Source: Nocardia brasiliensis ATCC 700358
GTDB taxonomy: Bacteria > Actinomycetota > Actinomycetes > Mycobacteriales > Mycobacteriaceae
Assembly: GCF_000250675.2 (NCBI RefSeq)
Contig: NC_018681.1
Span: 2,356,001-2,420,000, forward strand
DNA: 64,000 nt
Direction of reading: 5' to 3'
The position numbers and the translations under genes were made by a program. Below the pieces are notes generated by a model. That model was not told where the DNA came from. It was given only the letters and a program-made list of their open reading frames with translations, and searched no databases. How positions within the stretch are numbered: the stretch's first letter is position 1; each line of letters begins with the position of its first letter. This document shows, in pieces, positions 16,219 to 23,910 of the stretch.

Positions 16219-17994
16219 TCAGTCCAGCAGTGCTGTGGCTGTTGGTGCGTCTGCGGCGGAGGCGGCTAGTTCTTCGAATTCGACGATGTTGTCGATCTCG
16301 AGGCCCATGGACACGTTGGTGACCCGCTCGAGGATGACCTCGACCACCACCGGCACACGATGTTCGGCCATCAGCTTCTTCGCGTCTTCCAGTGCGGGAC
16401 CGATGTTGTCGGGTTCGAAGACCCGGATCGCTTTGCAGCCCAACCCTTCCGCGACCTTGAGATGATCGACACCGTAACCACCGACCTCGGGACTGTTGAT
16501 GTTGTCGAAATCGAGCTGAACATAATAATCCATATCGAACTGCCGTTGCGCCTGCCGGATCAACCCCAGATACGAATTATTCACCACCACATGGATATAC
16601 GGAATATTGAACTGCGCCCCGACCGCCAACTCCTCGATCAGGAACTGGAAATCGTAATCACCCGACAACGCCACCACCATCGCATCCGGATCCGCCGTCG
16701 CCACCCCCAACGCCGCAGGCAACGTCCACCCCAACGGCCCCGCCTGCCCCGCATTGATCCAATGCCGCGGCCGATACACATGCAACAACTGCGCCGCCTG
16801 GATCTGCGACAAACCGATCGTACTGACATAACGCACATCGCGCCCGAACGCCCGGTTCATCTCCTCATAAACACGCTGCGGCTTGATCGGCACATTATCG
16901 AAATGGGTCTTCCGCAACCCCTCCTGCTTCCGGGACCTGACCCGATCCGCCCACTCCGTCCGATCGGCGAGGGTGCTCGCGGCTTTCATCTCCCGCGCGA
17001 CCTCGATAAAAACTTCCAACGCCGCACCGGCATCCGAGACCACCCCCAAATCCGGGGAAAAGACCCGCCCGATCTGCGTCGGCTCGACATCGACATGCAC
17101 GAACCGCCGATCCCGCGTATACGTCTCCACCCCACCGGTATGCCGATTCGCCCACCGATTACCGATCCCCAACACGAAATCGGACTCCAGCATCGTCGCG
17201 TTCCCATACCGATGCGAAGTCTGCAACCCCACCATCCCCGCATGCAACCGATGATCATCACCGATCGCACCCCACCCCATCAACGTCGGCACCACCGGCA
17301 CCCCCGTCACCTCCGCGAACTCCACCAACAACCCCGCCGCATCCGCATTCACCACCCCACCACCGGCCACGATCACCGGCCGCGCCGCCGCGTTCAACAT
17401 CCCCAGCACCTTCACCGCCTGCCCCCGCGACGCCACCGGCCGCCCCACCACCAACGGCTCATACGCCTCGATATCGAACTCGATCTCAGCCAACTGCACA
17501 TCAATCGGCAAATCGATCAACACCGGACCCGGCCGCCCCTCCCGCATCACCCGGAACGCCTTCGCGAACGTCCCCGGCACCTGCCCCGCCTCCAACACCG
17601 TCACCGCCCACTTCGCCACCGGCCCCGCCACCGCAGCAATATCAACCGCCTGAAAATCCTCCTTATGCAACTTCGCCACCGGCGCCTGACCCGTAATACA
17701 CAAAATCGGAATCGAATCCGCACTCGCCGAATACAACCCCGTAATCATATCCGTCCCCGCCGGACCCGACGTCCCCACACAAACACCGATATTCCCCGCC
17801 ACCGCCCGCGTGAACCCCTCCGCCATATGCGACGCCGCCTCCACATGCCGCGCCAGCACATGCCGCATCCCCCCATGCGCACGCATCGCACTATAAAACG
17901 GATTAATCGCCGCCCCCGGCAAACCAAACGCCTGACACGCCCCCTCCTTCACCAAAATCGCCACCGCAGCATCAACCGCACGCATCCGAGCCAT
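16219..17994 (-). CDS. gcl: Glyoxylate carboligase
   Basis: A 591-residue ThDP enzyme that joins two glyoxylates to tartronate semialdehyde and CO2. Support comes from MRAVDAAVAILVKEGACQAFGLPGA in pieces (EGACQAFGLPGAAINPFYS), SGPAGTDMITGLYSASADS, LGIGNRWANRHTGG and the ThDP motif SGDYDFQFLIEELAVGA. Where most ThDP enzymes have a catalytic glutamate near residue 50, Gcl has valine; here the position reads ARHVEAASHMAEG, which was not aligned in detail. The ATG at 17994 is 2 bases after the reductase stop. Codon use from about 16,500 to 17,990 strongly favours G- and T-ending codons, unlike the C-ending preference of all neighbours and of its own last 80 codons. Confidence 0.93.
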   Translation of the reverse strand: MARMRAVDAAVAILVKEGACQAFGLPGAAINPFYSAMRAHGGMRHVLARHVEAASHMAEGFTRAVAGNIGVCVGTSGPAGTDMITGLYSASADSIPILCITGQAPVAKLHKEDFQAVDIAAVAGPVAKWAVTVLEAGQVPGTFAKAFRVMREGRPGPVLIDLPIDVQLAEIEFDIEAYEPLVVGRPVASRGQAVKVLGMLNAAARPVIVAGGGVVNADAAGLLVEFAEVTGVPVVPTLMGWGAIGDDHRLHAGMVGLQTSHRYGNATMLESDFVLGIGNRWANRHTGGVETYTRDRRFVHVDVEPTQIGRVFSPDLGVVSDAGAALEVFIEVAREMKAASTLADRTEWADRVRSRKQEGLRKTHFDNVPIKPQRVYEEMNRAFGRDVRYVSTIGLSQIQAAQLLHVYRPRHWINAGQAGPLGWTLPAALGVATADPDAMVVALSGDYDFQFLIEELAVGAQFNIPYIHVVVNNSYLGLIRQAQRQFDMDYYVQLDFDNINSPEVGGYGVDHLKVAEGLGCKAIRVFEPDNIGPALEDAKKLMAEHRVPVVVEVILERVTNVSMGLEIDNIVEFEELAASAADAPTATALLD

Positions 17995-17996
17995 CG

Positions 17997-18887
17997 TCAG
18001 TTCTCCTTGTCCGCGCGCCCGCTGAGGCGTTCCACCCCGCGTAGCAGGGCGCTGTGATCGAGTCCGCCGTCGCCGTTCGCCTTGGCGGCGGCCACCAGCT
18101 GGGCGACCAAGGCGCCCAACGGAACCACGACGCCGGCTTCGCGGGCCGCGGCCGTGACGATGCCCATGTCCTTGTGGTGCAGGTCGATTCGGAAGCCAGG
18201 CTGGAAGGTCCGCGAGAGCATGTTGTCCTTCTTCTGCTCGAGCACCTTCGACCCGGCCAGCCCGCCGCCGAGCACGCGCAGCGCCGCCTCGGTGTCCACG
18301 CCGTATGCCTCGAGGAAGAGGACAGCCTCCGACAGGGCCTGGATGTTGGCCGCGACAATCAGCTGATTGGCGGCCTTGACTGTCTGGCCGGAGCCGCTGG
18401 GGCCCACGTGCACGACGGTCTTGCCGACCACGTCGAAGATCGGTTGTGCCGCAGTGAAATCCGCCGCGTCGCCGCCGACCATGATGGACAGCGTGGCGCC
18501 GACCGCACCCGCTTCGCCACCGGAGACGGGGGCGTCCAGCAGCCGGAAGCCCCGCTGCGCCGCCTGTTTCGCGAGTTCCACCGTGACATCGGGCCGGATG
18601 CTGGAGAAGTCGATGATCAGCGCGCCGCGTTCGGCGCTGTCGAACACGCCCTTCTCCCCGGCCAGCACGTCCTGTACATCGGGGGAGTCGGGCACCATCA
18701 CGCAGATCACCTCGGCGCCGTGCACGGCGTCGGCGATCGAGGTGGTGGCGCGTCCGCCCGCCGCGACGAGCGGTGCGGCCTTGTTGGTGCTGTGGTCGTA
18801 GGCGGTCACCGAGTGACCGGCGGTGGCGAGGTGCACGGCCATGGGGCTGCCCATGATGCCGAGTCCGATGAATGCGATTGTGCTCAT
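17997..18887 (-). CDS. glxR: Tartronate semialdehyde reductase (2-hydroxy-3-oxopropionate reductase)
   Basis: A 296-residue beta-hydroxyacid dehydrogenase that reduces tartronate semialdehyde to D-glycerate with NAD(P)H. The Rossmann motif is FIGLGIMGSPMAVHL at the N terminus. The substrate motif appears as DAPVSGGEAGAVGATLSIM, and the catalytic lysine lies in GSGQTVKAANQL. It is full length for GarR/GlxR proteins. It is the second gene of the operon, between hyi and gcl, with only two bases to the gcl start, so translation is probably coupled. It is controlled, by inference, by the IclR site cluster upstream of hyi. Confidence 0.93.
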   Translation of the reverse strand: MSTIAFIGLGIMGSPMAVHLATAGHSVTAYDHSTNKAAPLVAAGGRATTSIADAVHGAEVICVMVPDSPDVQDVLAGEKGVFDSAERGALIIDFSSIRPDVTVELAKQAAQRGFRLLDAPVSGGEAGAVGATLSIMVGGDAADFTAAQPIFDVVGKTVVHVGPSGSGQTVKAANQLIVAANIQALSEAVLFLEAYGVDTEAALRVLGGGLAGSKVLEQKKDNMLSRTFQPGFRIDLHHKDMGIVTAAAREAGVVVPLGALVAQLVAAAKANGDGGLDHSALLRGVERLSGRADKEN

Positions 18888-18919
18888 GCGATATCCCTGA
18901 AGTTGTTGCGTGGCAGTGG

Positions 18920-19744
18920 TTAGGCGGTGACGCCGCGACGTTCGCGGGGCAGCCAGCCGAAGCTGTCGGCGGAGTCGCCGGACGGCTTGTATTCGAGTCC
19001 GACCCAGCCGCGGTAGCCACCGGCCTCGAGTGCGCCGAGTTGCTGGTCGAGCGGCAGGTCGCCGGTGCCGGGTTCGTGCCTGCCGTCGTTGTCGGCGATC
19101 TGGACGTGGGCGATGCGGGCGGTGTGCGCGGCGATCACCTTGTCCACGTCGTCACCGTTGACCGCCAGGTGGTAGAGGTCGGCGAGCAAGGCGATATTCG
19201 GTGCGCCGGTGGCGGTTTGCACCCGGTCGAGCACCGCGAGCGCCTCCGCCGCGGTGCGCAGCGGATATCGGGTCGCGCCGCTGACCGGCTCGATCAGCAC
19301 GGTGCCGTCGATCCGGGCCGCGGCCGCGGCGGCCAGCGCGAGGTTCTCGGTCGCCACCGCGTCCTGCTCTTCGGCGGACGCCTCGTCGACCCGATTGCCG
19401 TAGAGCGCGTTGAACATTCGGCAGCCGAGTCGCTCGCCGATCGCGAGGGTGGCGTCGATGTTGTCGCGGAACTCGGTGGACCTGGCGGGCCAGGACACCA
19501 GTCCGCGGTCGCCGAGCGGCATGTTGCCGGCCGCGAAGTTCAAGCCGACCAGCGCCACGCCCGCATCGGCGATCGCGGCGACGAACGCATCGGCTTCCCG
19601 GTCGCCGGGCACGGCGCGGTCGAACGGCCACCAGAACTCGACCGCGTCGAACCCGGCCGCCCGGACCGCCGCGGCCCGTTCGAGCAGGGGTAGTTCGGTG
19701 AACAGGAGTGAGCAGTTGACGGCGTAGCGAAGCGAATGACCCAC
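18920..19744 (-). CDS. hyi: Hydroxypyruvate isomerase
   Basis: A 274-residue TIM-barrel protein of the xylose-isomerase-like superfamily that interconverts hydroxypyruvate and tartronate semialdehyde. Family features are the N-terminal YAVNCSLLFTELPLLER, FDAVEFWWPF, the metal ligands in TVLIEPVSG and LADLYHL, and HVQIADNDGRHEPGTGDL. The start is GTG 19744, with GGAGG at 19750-19754 on the reverse strand. It is the first gene of the glyoxylate operon. The presence of hyi suggests that hydroxypyruvate made by the nearby aminotransferase can enter the same route. It diverges from an IclR gene across three operator-like repeats. Confidence 0.92.
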   Translation of the reverse strand: MGHSLRYAVNCSLLFTELPLLERAAAVRAAGFDAVEFWWPFDRAVPGDREADAFVAAIADAGVALVGLNFAAGNMPLGDRGLVSWPARSTEFRDNIDATLAIGERLGCRMFNALYGNRVDEASAEEQDAVATENLALAAAAAARIDGTVLIEPVSGATRYPLRTAAEALAVLDRVQTATGAPNIALLADLYHLAVNGDDVDKVIAAHTARIAHVQIADNDGRHEPGTGDLPLDQQLGALEAGGYRGWVGLEYKPSGDSADSFGWLPRERRGVTA

Positions 19745-19761
19745 GGATACCTCCGAGTAAA

Positions 19762-19776
19762 TTCCGCTATACGGAA
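19762..19776. promoter_or_regulatory. IclR operator candidate 1
   Basis: A perfect inverted repeat TTCCG-CTATA-CGGAA, 17 bases upstream of the hyi start. TTCCG-N5-CGGAA matches the general form of IclR-family operators. Its place would block the hyi promoter. Confidence 0.6.
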
Positions 19777-19782
19777 AAAGAC

Positions 19783-19797
19783 TTCTGTTATGTGGAA
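19783..19797. promoter_or_regulatory. IclR operator candidate 2, imperfect
   Basis: TTCTG-TTATG-TGGAA, a degenerate copy of the same repeat, starts 21 bases from the first copy, that is two helical turns, on the same face of the DNA. This spacing supports cooperative binding, by inference. Confidence 0.5.
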
Positions 19798-19881
19798 TAT
19801 GCTAGGAGTCCGGCTCCGGCCTCGTCAAGGAAAACGCGCAGCGTTCGGCTGGCCTCGGCCCGTCGGCTGGCCTCGGTAGAC

Positions 19882-19896
19882 TTCCGCCATCCGGAA
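19882..19896. promoter_or_regulatory. IclR operator candidate 3
   Basis: A perfect repeat TTCCG-CCATC-CGGAA just ahead of the ribosome binding site of the IclR gene at 19913. The location suggests autorepression. Confidence 0.6.
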
Positions 19897-19912
19897 ACAT
19901 GGAGGTGGCCTG

Positions 19913-20677
19913 GTGACCGCAGCGAGCGAAGCCAAAGGACGGACCGGCGGCGTCCAATCGATCGAGCGTGCTTTCGGCCTGCTCGAGACGATGGCCGACG
20001 AGGGCGGGATGATGGGCCTCTCGCAACTCGCCACGGCGTCCGGTCTGCCGCTGCCGACCATTCATCGCCTGGTGCGCACGCTCGTCGATCTCGGCTATCT
20101 GCGCCAAGAACCGTCGCGTCAGTACGTCCTCGGTCCGAAGCTGATCAAGCTCGGTGAGAGTTCGGCGCACATGCTGAGCGTCCGGGCCCGCCCGCAGTTG
20201 GCCCGGCTCGTCGACGAACTCGGCGAGTCCGCCAACATGGCCATGCTCGACGGCGATCAGATCGTGTACGTCGCGCAGGTGCCGTCACGGCATTCGATGC
20301 GCATGTTCACCGAGGTGGGCCGCCGGGTGCTGCCGCACTGCACCGCGGTCGGCAAGGTGCTGCTGGCGGGGATGCCGGCCGAGCAGACCCGAGAACTGTT
20401 GCAGCGCACCGGCATGCCGCGCTACACCGAGCACACCATCACCGACCCGGTCGAGTTCGCCGCGCAATTGACGACCGCCGCGCAGCACGGCTACGCCATG
20501 GACGAGGGCGAACAGGAACTCGGCGTGCGGTGCGTGGCTGTCGCGGTGCCCGATGCGCCCGCCCAGCTGGCGATCTCCATTTCCGGTCCGGTGGGCCGGA
20601 TGTCCGAGGAACTCGTCGAGCGAGCGGTGCCGCTGCTCACCGAGGTCAGCCAGGCGCTCTCGGCTGACCTGAGCTGA
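19913..20677 (+). CDS. IclR family regulator of the glyoxylate operon
   Basis: A 254-residue IclR regulator. The helix-turn-helix region is GLSQLATASGLPLPTIHRL, followed by LVRTLVDLGYLRQEPSRQYVL. The ligand domain includes LPHCTAVGKVLLAG, GYAMDEGEQELGVRC and LAISISGPVGRM, close in style to AllR/GclR proteins that respond to glyoxylate or allantoin. It starts at GTG 19913 with GGAGGTGG upstream. It is divergent from the hyi-glxR-gcl-glxK operon and faces three TTCCG-N5-CGGAA sites, so it is the likely repressor of that operon and of itself. The 83-base gap after it, before ileS, shows no clear element. Confidence 0.9.
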   Translation: MTAASEAKGRTGGVQSIERAFGLLETMADEGGMMGLSQLATASGLPLPTIHRLVRTLVDLGYLRQEPSRQYVLGPKLIKLGESSAHMLSVRARPQLARLVDELGESANMAMLDGDQIVYVAQVPSRHSMRMFTEVGRRVLPHCTAVGKVLLAGMPAEQTRELLQRTGMPRYTEHTITDPVEFAAQLTTAAQHGYAMDEGEQELGVRCVAVAVPDAPAQLAISISGPVGRMSEELVERAVPLLTEVSQALSADLS

Positions 20678-20760
20678 ATATCGGGTGCCCGCGCGCGGCG
20701 GTCGTTGTTAGCCTGCTTGCTTCAGCTTGCCTGTCCGAGCACGAAACCTAGGAGTCCTCG

Positions 20761-23700
20761 GTGGTCCACGACGATCTGCCCGCGTCACCGTTCAGCGTCC
20801 TGCCGACGCGCATCGATCTGCCCGCGGCCGAGTCGTCGATCATCGAATGGTGGCGGGCGCAGCGCATTTTCGCGCGCAGCCTGGAGCGCACCGCGGACGG
20901 GCCGCGGTGGGGGTTCTACGAGGGCCCGCCCACGGCCAACGGGTCGCCGGGCGTGCATCACGTCGAGGCCCGGGTCTTCAAAGACGTCTTCCCGCGGTTC
21001 AAGACCATGAAGGGCTATTCGGTACCGCGGCAGGCGGGTTGGGACTGCCACGGACTGCCGGTCGAGCTGGCGGTGGAGAAGGAACTGGGCCTCAACGGGA
21101 AGCCGGAGATCGAGAAGTTCGGTGTCGCCGAGTTCAACGCGCGTTGCCGGGAATCGGTGATGCGCCACGTCGGCGAGTTCGAGCGGATGACCGAACGCAT
21201 GGGGTACTGGATCGATCTGGCGCACCCGTACACCACCATGTCACCGGAATACGTCGACAGCGTGTGGTGGTCGTTGCAGCGGATCTTCGAGCGCGGACTG
21301 CTCACCGAGGACTTCCGGGTGGCGCCGTACTGTCCCCGGTGCGGTACCACATTGTCGGATCACGAACTGGCGCAAGGGTATGAGACCGTCACCGATCCGT
21401 CGGTCTACGTGCGCCTGCCGCTGGTGGACCCGGTGGCCGGCCTCGACGGCGTCGACCTGCTGATCTGGACCACGACGCCGTGGACACTGCCCGCCAATAC
21501 CGCCGTCGCCGTCCATCCGGCGGTGAACTACGTCGTCGCGCGCACCGACGCCGGGACATTCCTTGTCGCCGAGACGCTTTCGGCTGACGTGCTGGGGGAG
21601 GGCGCGCAGCGGCTCGCCGAGGTGCCCGGCGCGGAGCTGGCCGGCCTGCGCTATCGTCCCGCCTTCGACCTGGTCGATATCCCGAACGCGCATCGAATCG
21701 TGCTCGCCGACTTCGTGACCACCGCCGACGGCACCGGACTGGTTCATCAGGCCCCGGCGTTCGGCGCCGACGACCTCATCGTCTGCCAGGCCAACGGGCT
21801 GCCGCTGGTCAATCCGATCGAATCCGACGGCCGGTTCTTCGGCGATCTGCCACTGATCGGCGGGCTGTTCTTCAAGGACGCCGATCCGGTGCTGATCCAG
21901 GAACTCCAGCGACGCGGGTTGCTGTTCCGCCGCACCGATTTCGAGCACAGCTACCCGCACTGCTGGCGCTGCCACACCCGGCTCATGTACTACGCGCAGC
22001 CCTCCTGGTACATCCGGACCACCGCGGTACGTGAGCAATTGCGGCACGAGAACCAGCGGACCAACTGGTTCCCCGAGACCATCAAGCACGGGCGCTTCGG
22101 CAACTGGCTCGACAACAACGTCGACTGGGCCCTCTCGCGCAGTCGCTACTGGGGGACGCCACTTCCGTTGTGGCGCTGCGAGAACGGGCATGTGACCGCC
22201 GTCGGTTCGCGCGCCGAACTCGGCACTCTGGCGGGGGCCGATGTGGCGAGCATCGATCCGCACCGCCCGTACATCGACGCCGTGACCTTCGCCTGTCCGC
22301 AGTGCGCGAGCACCGCCACCCGCGTGCCGGAGGTGATCGACGCCTGGTACGACTCGGGGTCGATGCCGTTCGCCGCCTTGGGTTATCCGCACGTCGAAGG
22401 GAGCGTCGGGGCGTTCCAGCGCAACTATCCGGCGCAGTACATCTGCGAAGCCATCGACCAGACGCGCGGCTGGTTCTACACCATGATGGCGGTGGGCACG
22501 GTGGTGTTCGATCGGTCCGCCTACGAGAACGTCGTCTGCCTCGGGCTCATCCTGGCCGAAGACGGCCGCAAGATGAGCAAGCATCTCGGCAACGTGCTCG
22601 CCCCGGTCCCGCTGATGGACGCGCACGGCGCCGATGCGCTGCGCTGGTTCATGGCCTGCTCGGGTTCGCCGTGGTCGGCGCGCCGGGTCGGCCCCGGCCC
22701 GCTCGACGAGATCACGCGGCGCCTGCTGATGACATACTGGAGTACCGCCTCTTTCTTCGCGCTCTACGCGAGTAACTCAGCGTGGCAACCTGATTCGGCG
22801 CGTCCAGTGGCCGAGCGCCCCGTGCTCGACCGGTGGATTCTGGGCGAACTGCACACGCTCACCGTGGAAGTGGATGCCCGGCTCGAGTCCTACGACACGA
22901 CCGGCGCCGGTCGGCTGCTCGCGGAATTCGTCGACGCGCTGTCGAACTGGTACGTGCGACGCTCGCGGCAACGGTTCTGGGACGGCGAGCAGGACGCCTT
23001 GTCCACGCTGTTCGAATGCCTCGAGGTCGGCACGCGGCTGCTGGCTCCGTTCATCCCGTTCCTCACCGAACGGGTGTGGCAGGACGTCGTGCGGCCGGGC
23101 CTGCCCTCGGCCCCGGATTCGGTGCACCTCGCCGAATGGCCCGGTGCCGACCGGGCCCTGATCGATCCGGTGCTGGCCGAGCAGGTACGCACCGCACAGA
23201 CGCTCGCGGAGGCCGGGCGGGCGGCGCGCAAGGCGAGCAAGGTGCGGGTGCGGCAGCCGCTGGCCCGGGCGTTCGTCGGCCTGCCGCCGGGCACCGAACT
23301 GCCGCGCGAGCTGCTCGACGACGTCGCGGACGAACTGAACGTCAAGAGCCTGCAACGGTTGCAGTCCGCGGCGACGGTGCTCGACATCGCGGTGAAGGCG
23401 AACTTCCGGGCGCTGGGCAAACGTTTCGGCAAGCAGACGCAGGCGGTCGCCGATGTGATCCACCGTGCGGACGCGGCCGAGCTGGTCACCCAGCTTCGCG
23501 AGAACGGCTCCGCGACAGTCGATTTCGACGGCGCAGCGATCGAACTCACCGCCGGCGATGTGCTCGTCTCCGAGCTGCCGCGCAGCGGCCGGGTGGTCGA
23601 ATCCCAGCGTGGCGTCACCATCGCACTGGACACCGAGATCACCCCGGAACTCGCGGCCGAAGGCAGCGCCCGGGATGTGGTGCGCGTCGTCCAGAATGCC

Positions 23701-23910
23701 CGGCGCGAAGCGGGATTGGCGGTCTCCGACCGCATCGTGCTCACCGTCGCCGCGGACGCCGAGGTCGCGCAGATCGTACGACAGCACGAAACCTTCATCG
23801 CGCAGGAGACGCTCGCGACCACCGTGGTGTACGCGGAGTCGGTCGAAGACGGATACACCGGCACCGTCGGTACTTCCGCCGAGATCGCGGTGCGGGTCGA
23901 ACGGGCCTAG
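20761..23910 (+). CDS. ileS: Isoleucyl-tRNA synthetase with GVHH signature (IleRS2-like)
   Basis: A 1049-residue class I synthetase that charges tRNA-Ile. All domains are present: the catalytic core with WDCHGLPVELAVEKELG, the editing domain with WTTTPWTLPAN and TGLVHQAPAFGADD, the second signature KMSKH at 604-608, and zinc cysteines (CPRCG, CWRCH). The first class signature, normally HXGH, reads GVHH at residues 64-67. This GXHH swap is known from IleRS2 enzymes that are hyper-resistant to mupirocin. GTG 20761 is served by AGGAG at 20750-20754. Only 83 bases precede it, too few for the T-box leader that often controls actinobacterial ileS. It ends directly against the convergent kinase gene. 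Confidence 0.95.
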   Translation: MVHDDLPASPFSVLPTRIDLPAAESSIIEWWRAQRIFARSLERTADGPRWGFYEGPPTANGSPGVHHVEARVFKDVFPRFKTMKGYSVPRQAGWDCHGLPVELAVEKELGLNGKPEIEKFGVAEFNARCRESVMRHVGEFERMTERMGYWIDLAHPYTTMSPEYVDSVWWSLQRIFERGLLTEDFRVAPYCPRCGTTLSDHELAQGYETVTDPSVYVRLPLVDPVAGLDGVDLLIWTTTPWTLPANTAVAVHPAVNYVVARTDAGTFLVAETLSADVLGEGAQRLAEVPGAELAGLRYRPAFDLVDIPNAHRIVLADFVTTADGTGLVHQAPAFGADDLIVCQANGLPLVNPIESDGRFFGDLPLIGGLFFKDADPVLIQELQRRGLLFRRTDFEHSYPHCWRCHTRLMYYAQPSWYIRTTAVREQLRHENQRTNWFPETIKHGRFGNWLDNNVDWALSRSRYWGTPLPLWRCENGHVTAVGSRAELGTLAGADVASIDPHRPYIDAVTFACPQCASTATRVPEVIDAWYDSGSMPFAALGYPHVEGSVGAFQRNYPAQYICEAIDQTRGWFYTMMAVGTVVFDRSAYENVVCLGLILAEDGRKMSKHLGNVLAPVPLMDAHGADALRWFMACSGSPWSARRVGPGPLDEITRRLLMTYWSTASFFALYASNSAWQPDSARPVAERPVLDRWILGELHTLTVEVDARLESYDTTGAGRLLAEFVDALSNWYVRRSRQRFWDGEQDALSTLFECLEVGTRLLAPFIPFLTERVWQDVVRPGLPSAPDSVHLAEWPGADRALIDPVLAEQVRTAQTLAEAGRAARKASKVRVRQPLARAFVGLPPGTELPRELLDDVADELNVKSLQRLQSAATVLDIAVKANFRALGKRFGKQTQAVADVIHRADAAELVTQLRENGSATVDFDGAAIELTAGDVLVSELPRSGRVVESQRGVTIALDTEITPELAAEGSARDVVRVVQNARREAGLAVSDRIVLTVAADAEVAQIVRQHETFIAQETLATTVVYAESVEDGYTGTVGTSAEIAVRVERA

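Noticed and set aside
16360..18057. A 565-codon open frame on the plus strand opposite gcl
   Set aside because: Arginine-, proline- and histidine-rich product with no family likeness; it is a by-product of the G/T-ending codon use of gcl, whose identity is certain.
20678..20760. Possible T-box riboswitch ahead of ileS
   Set aside because: Only 83 bases separate the IclR stop from ileS; there is no room for the conserved T-box arms and none of the conserved sequence is visible.
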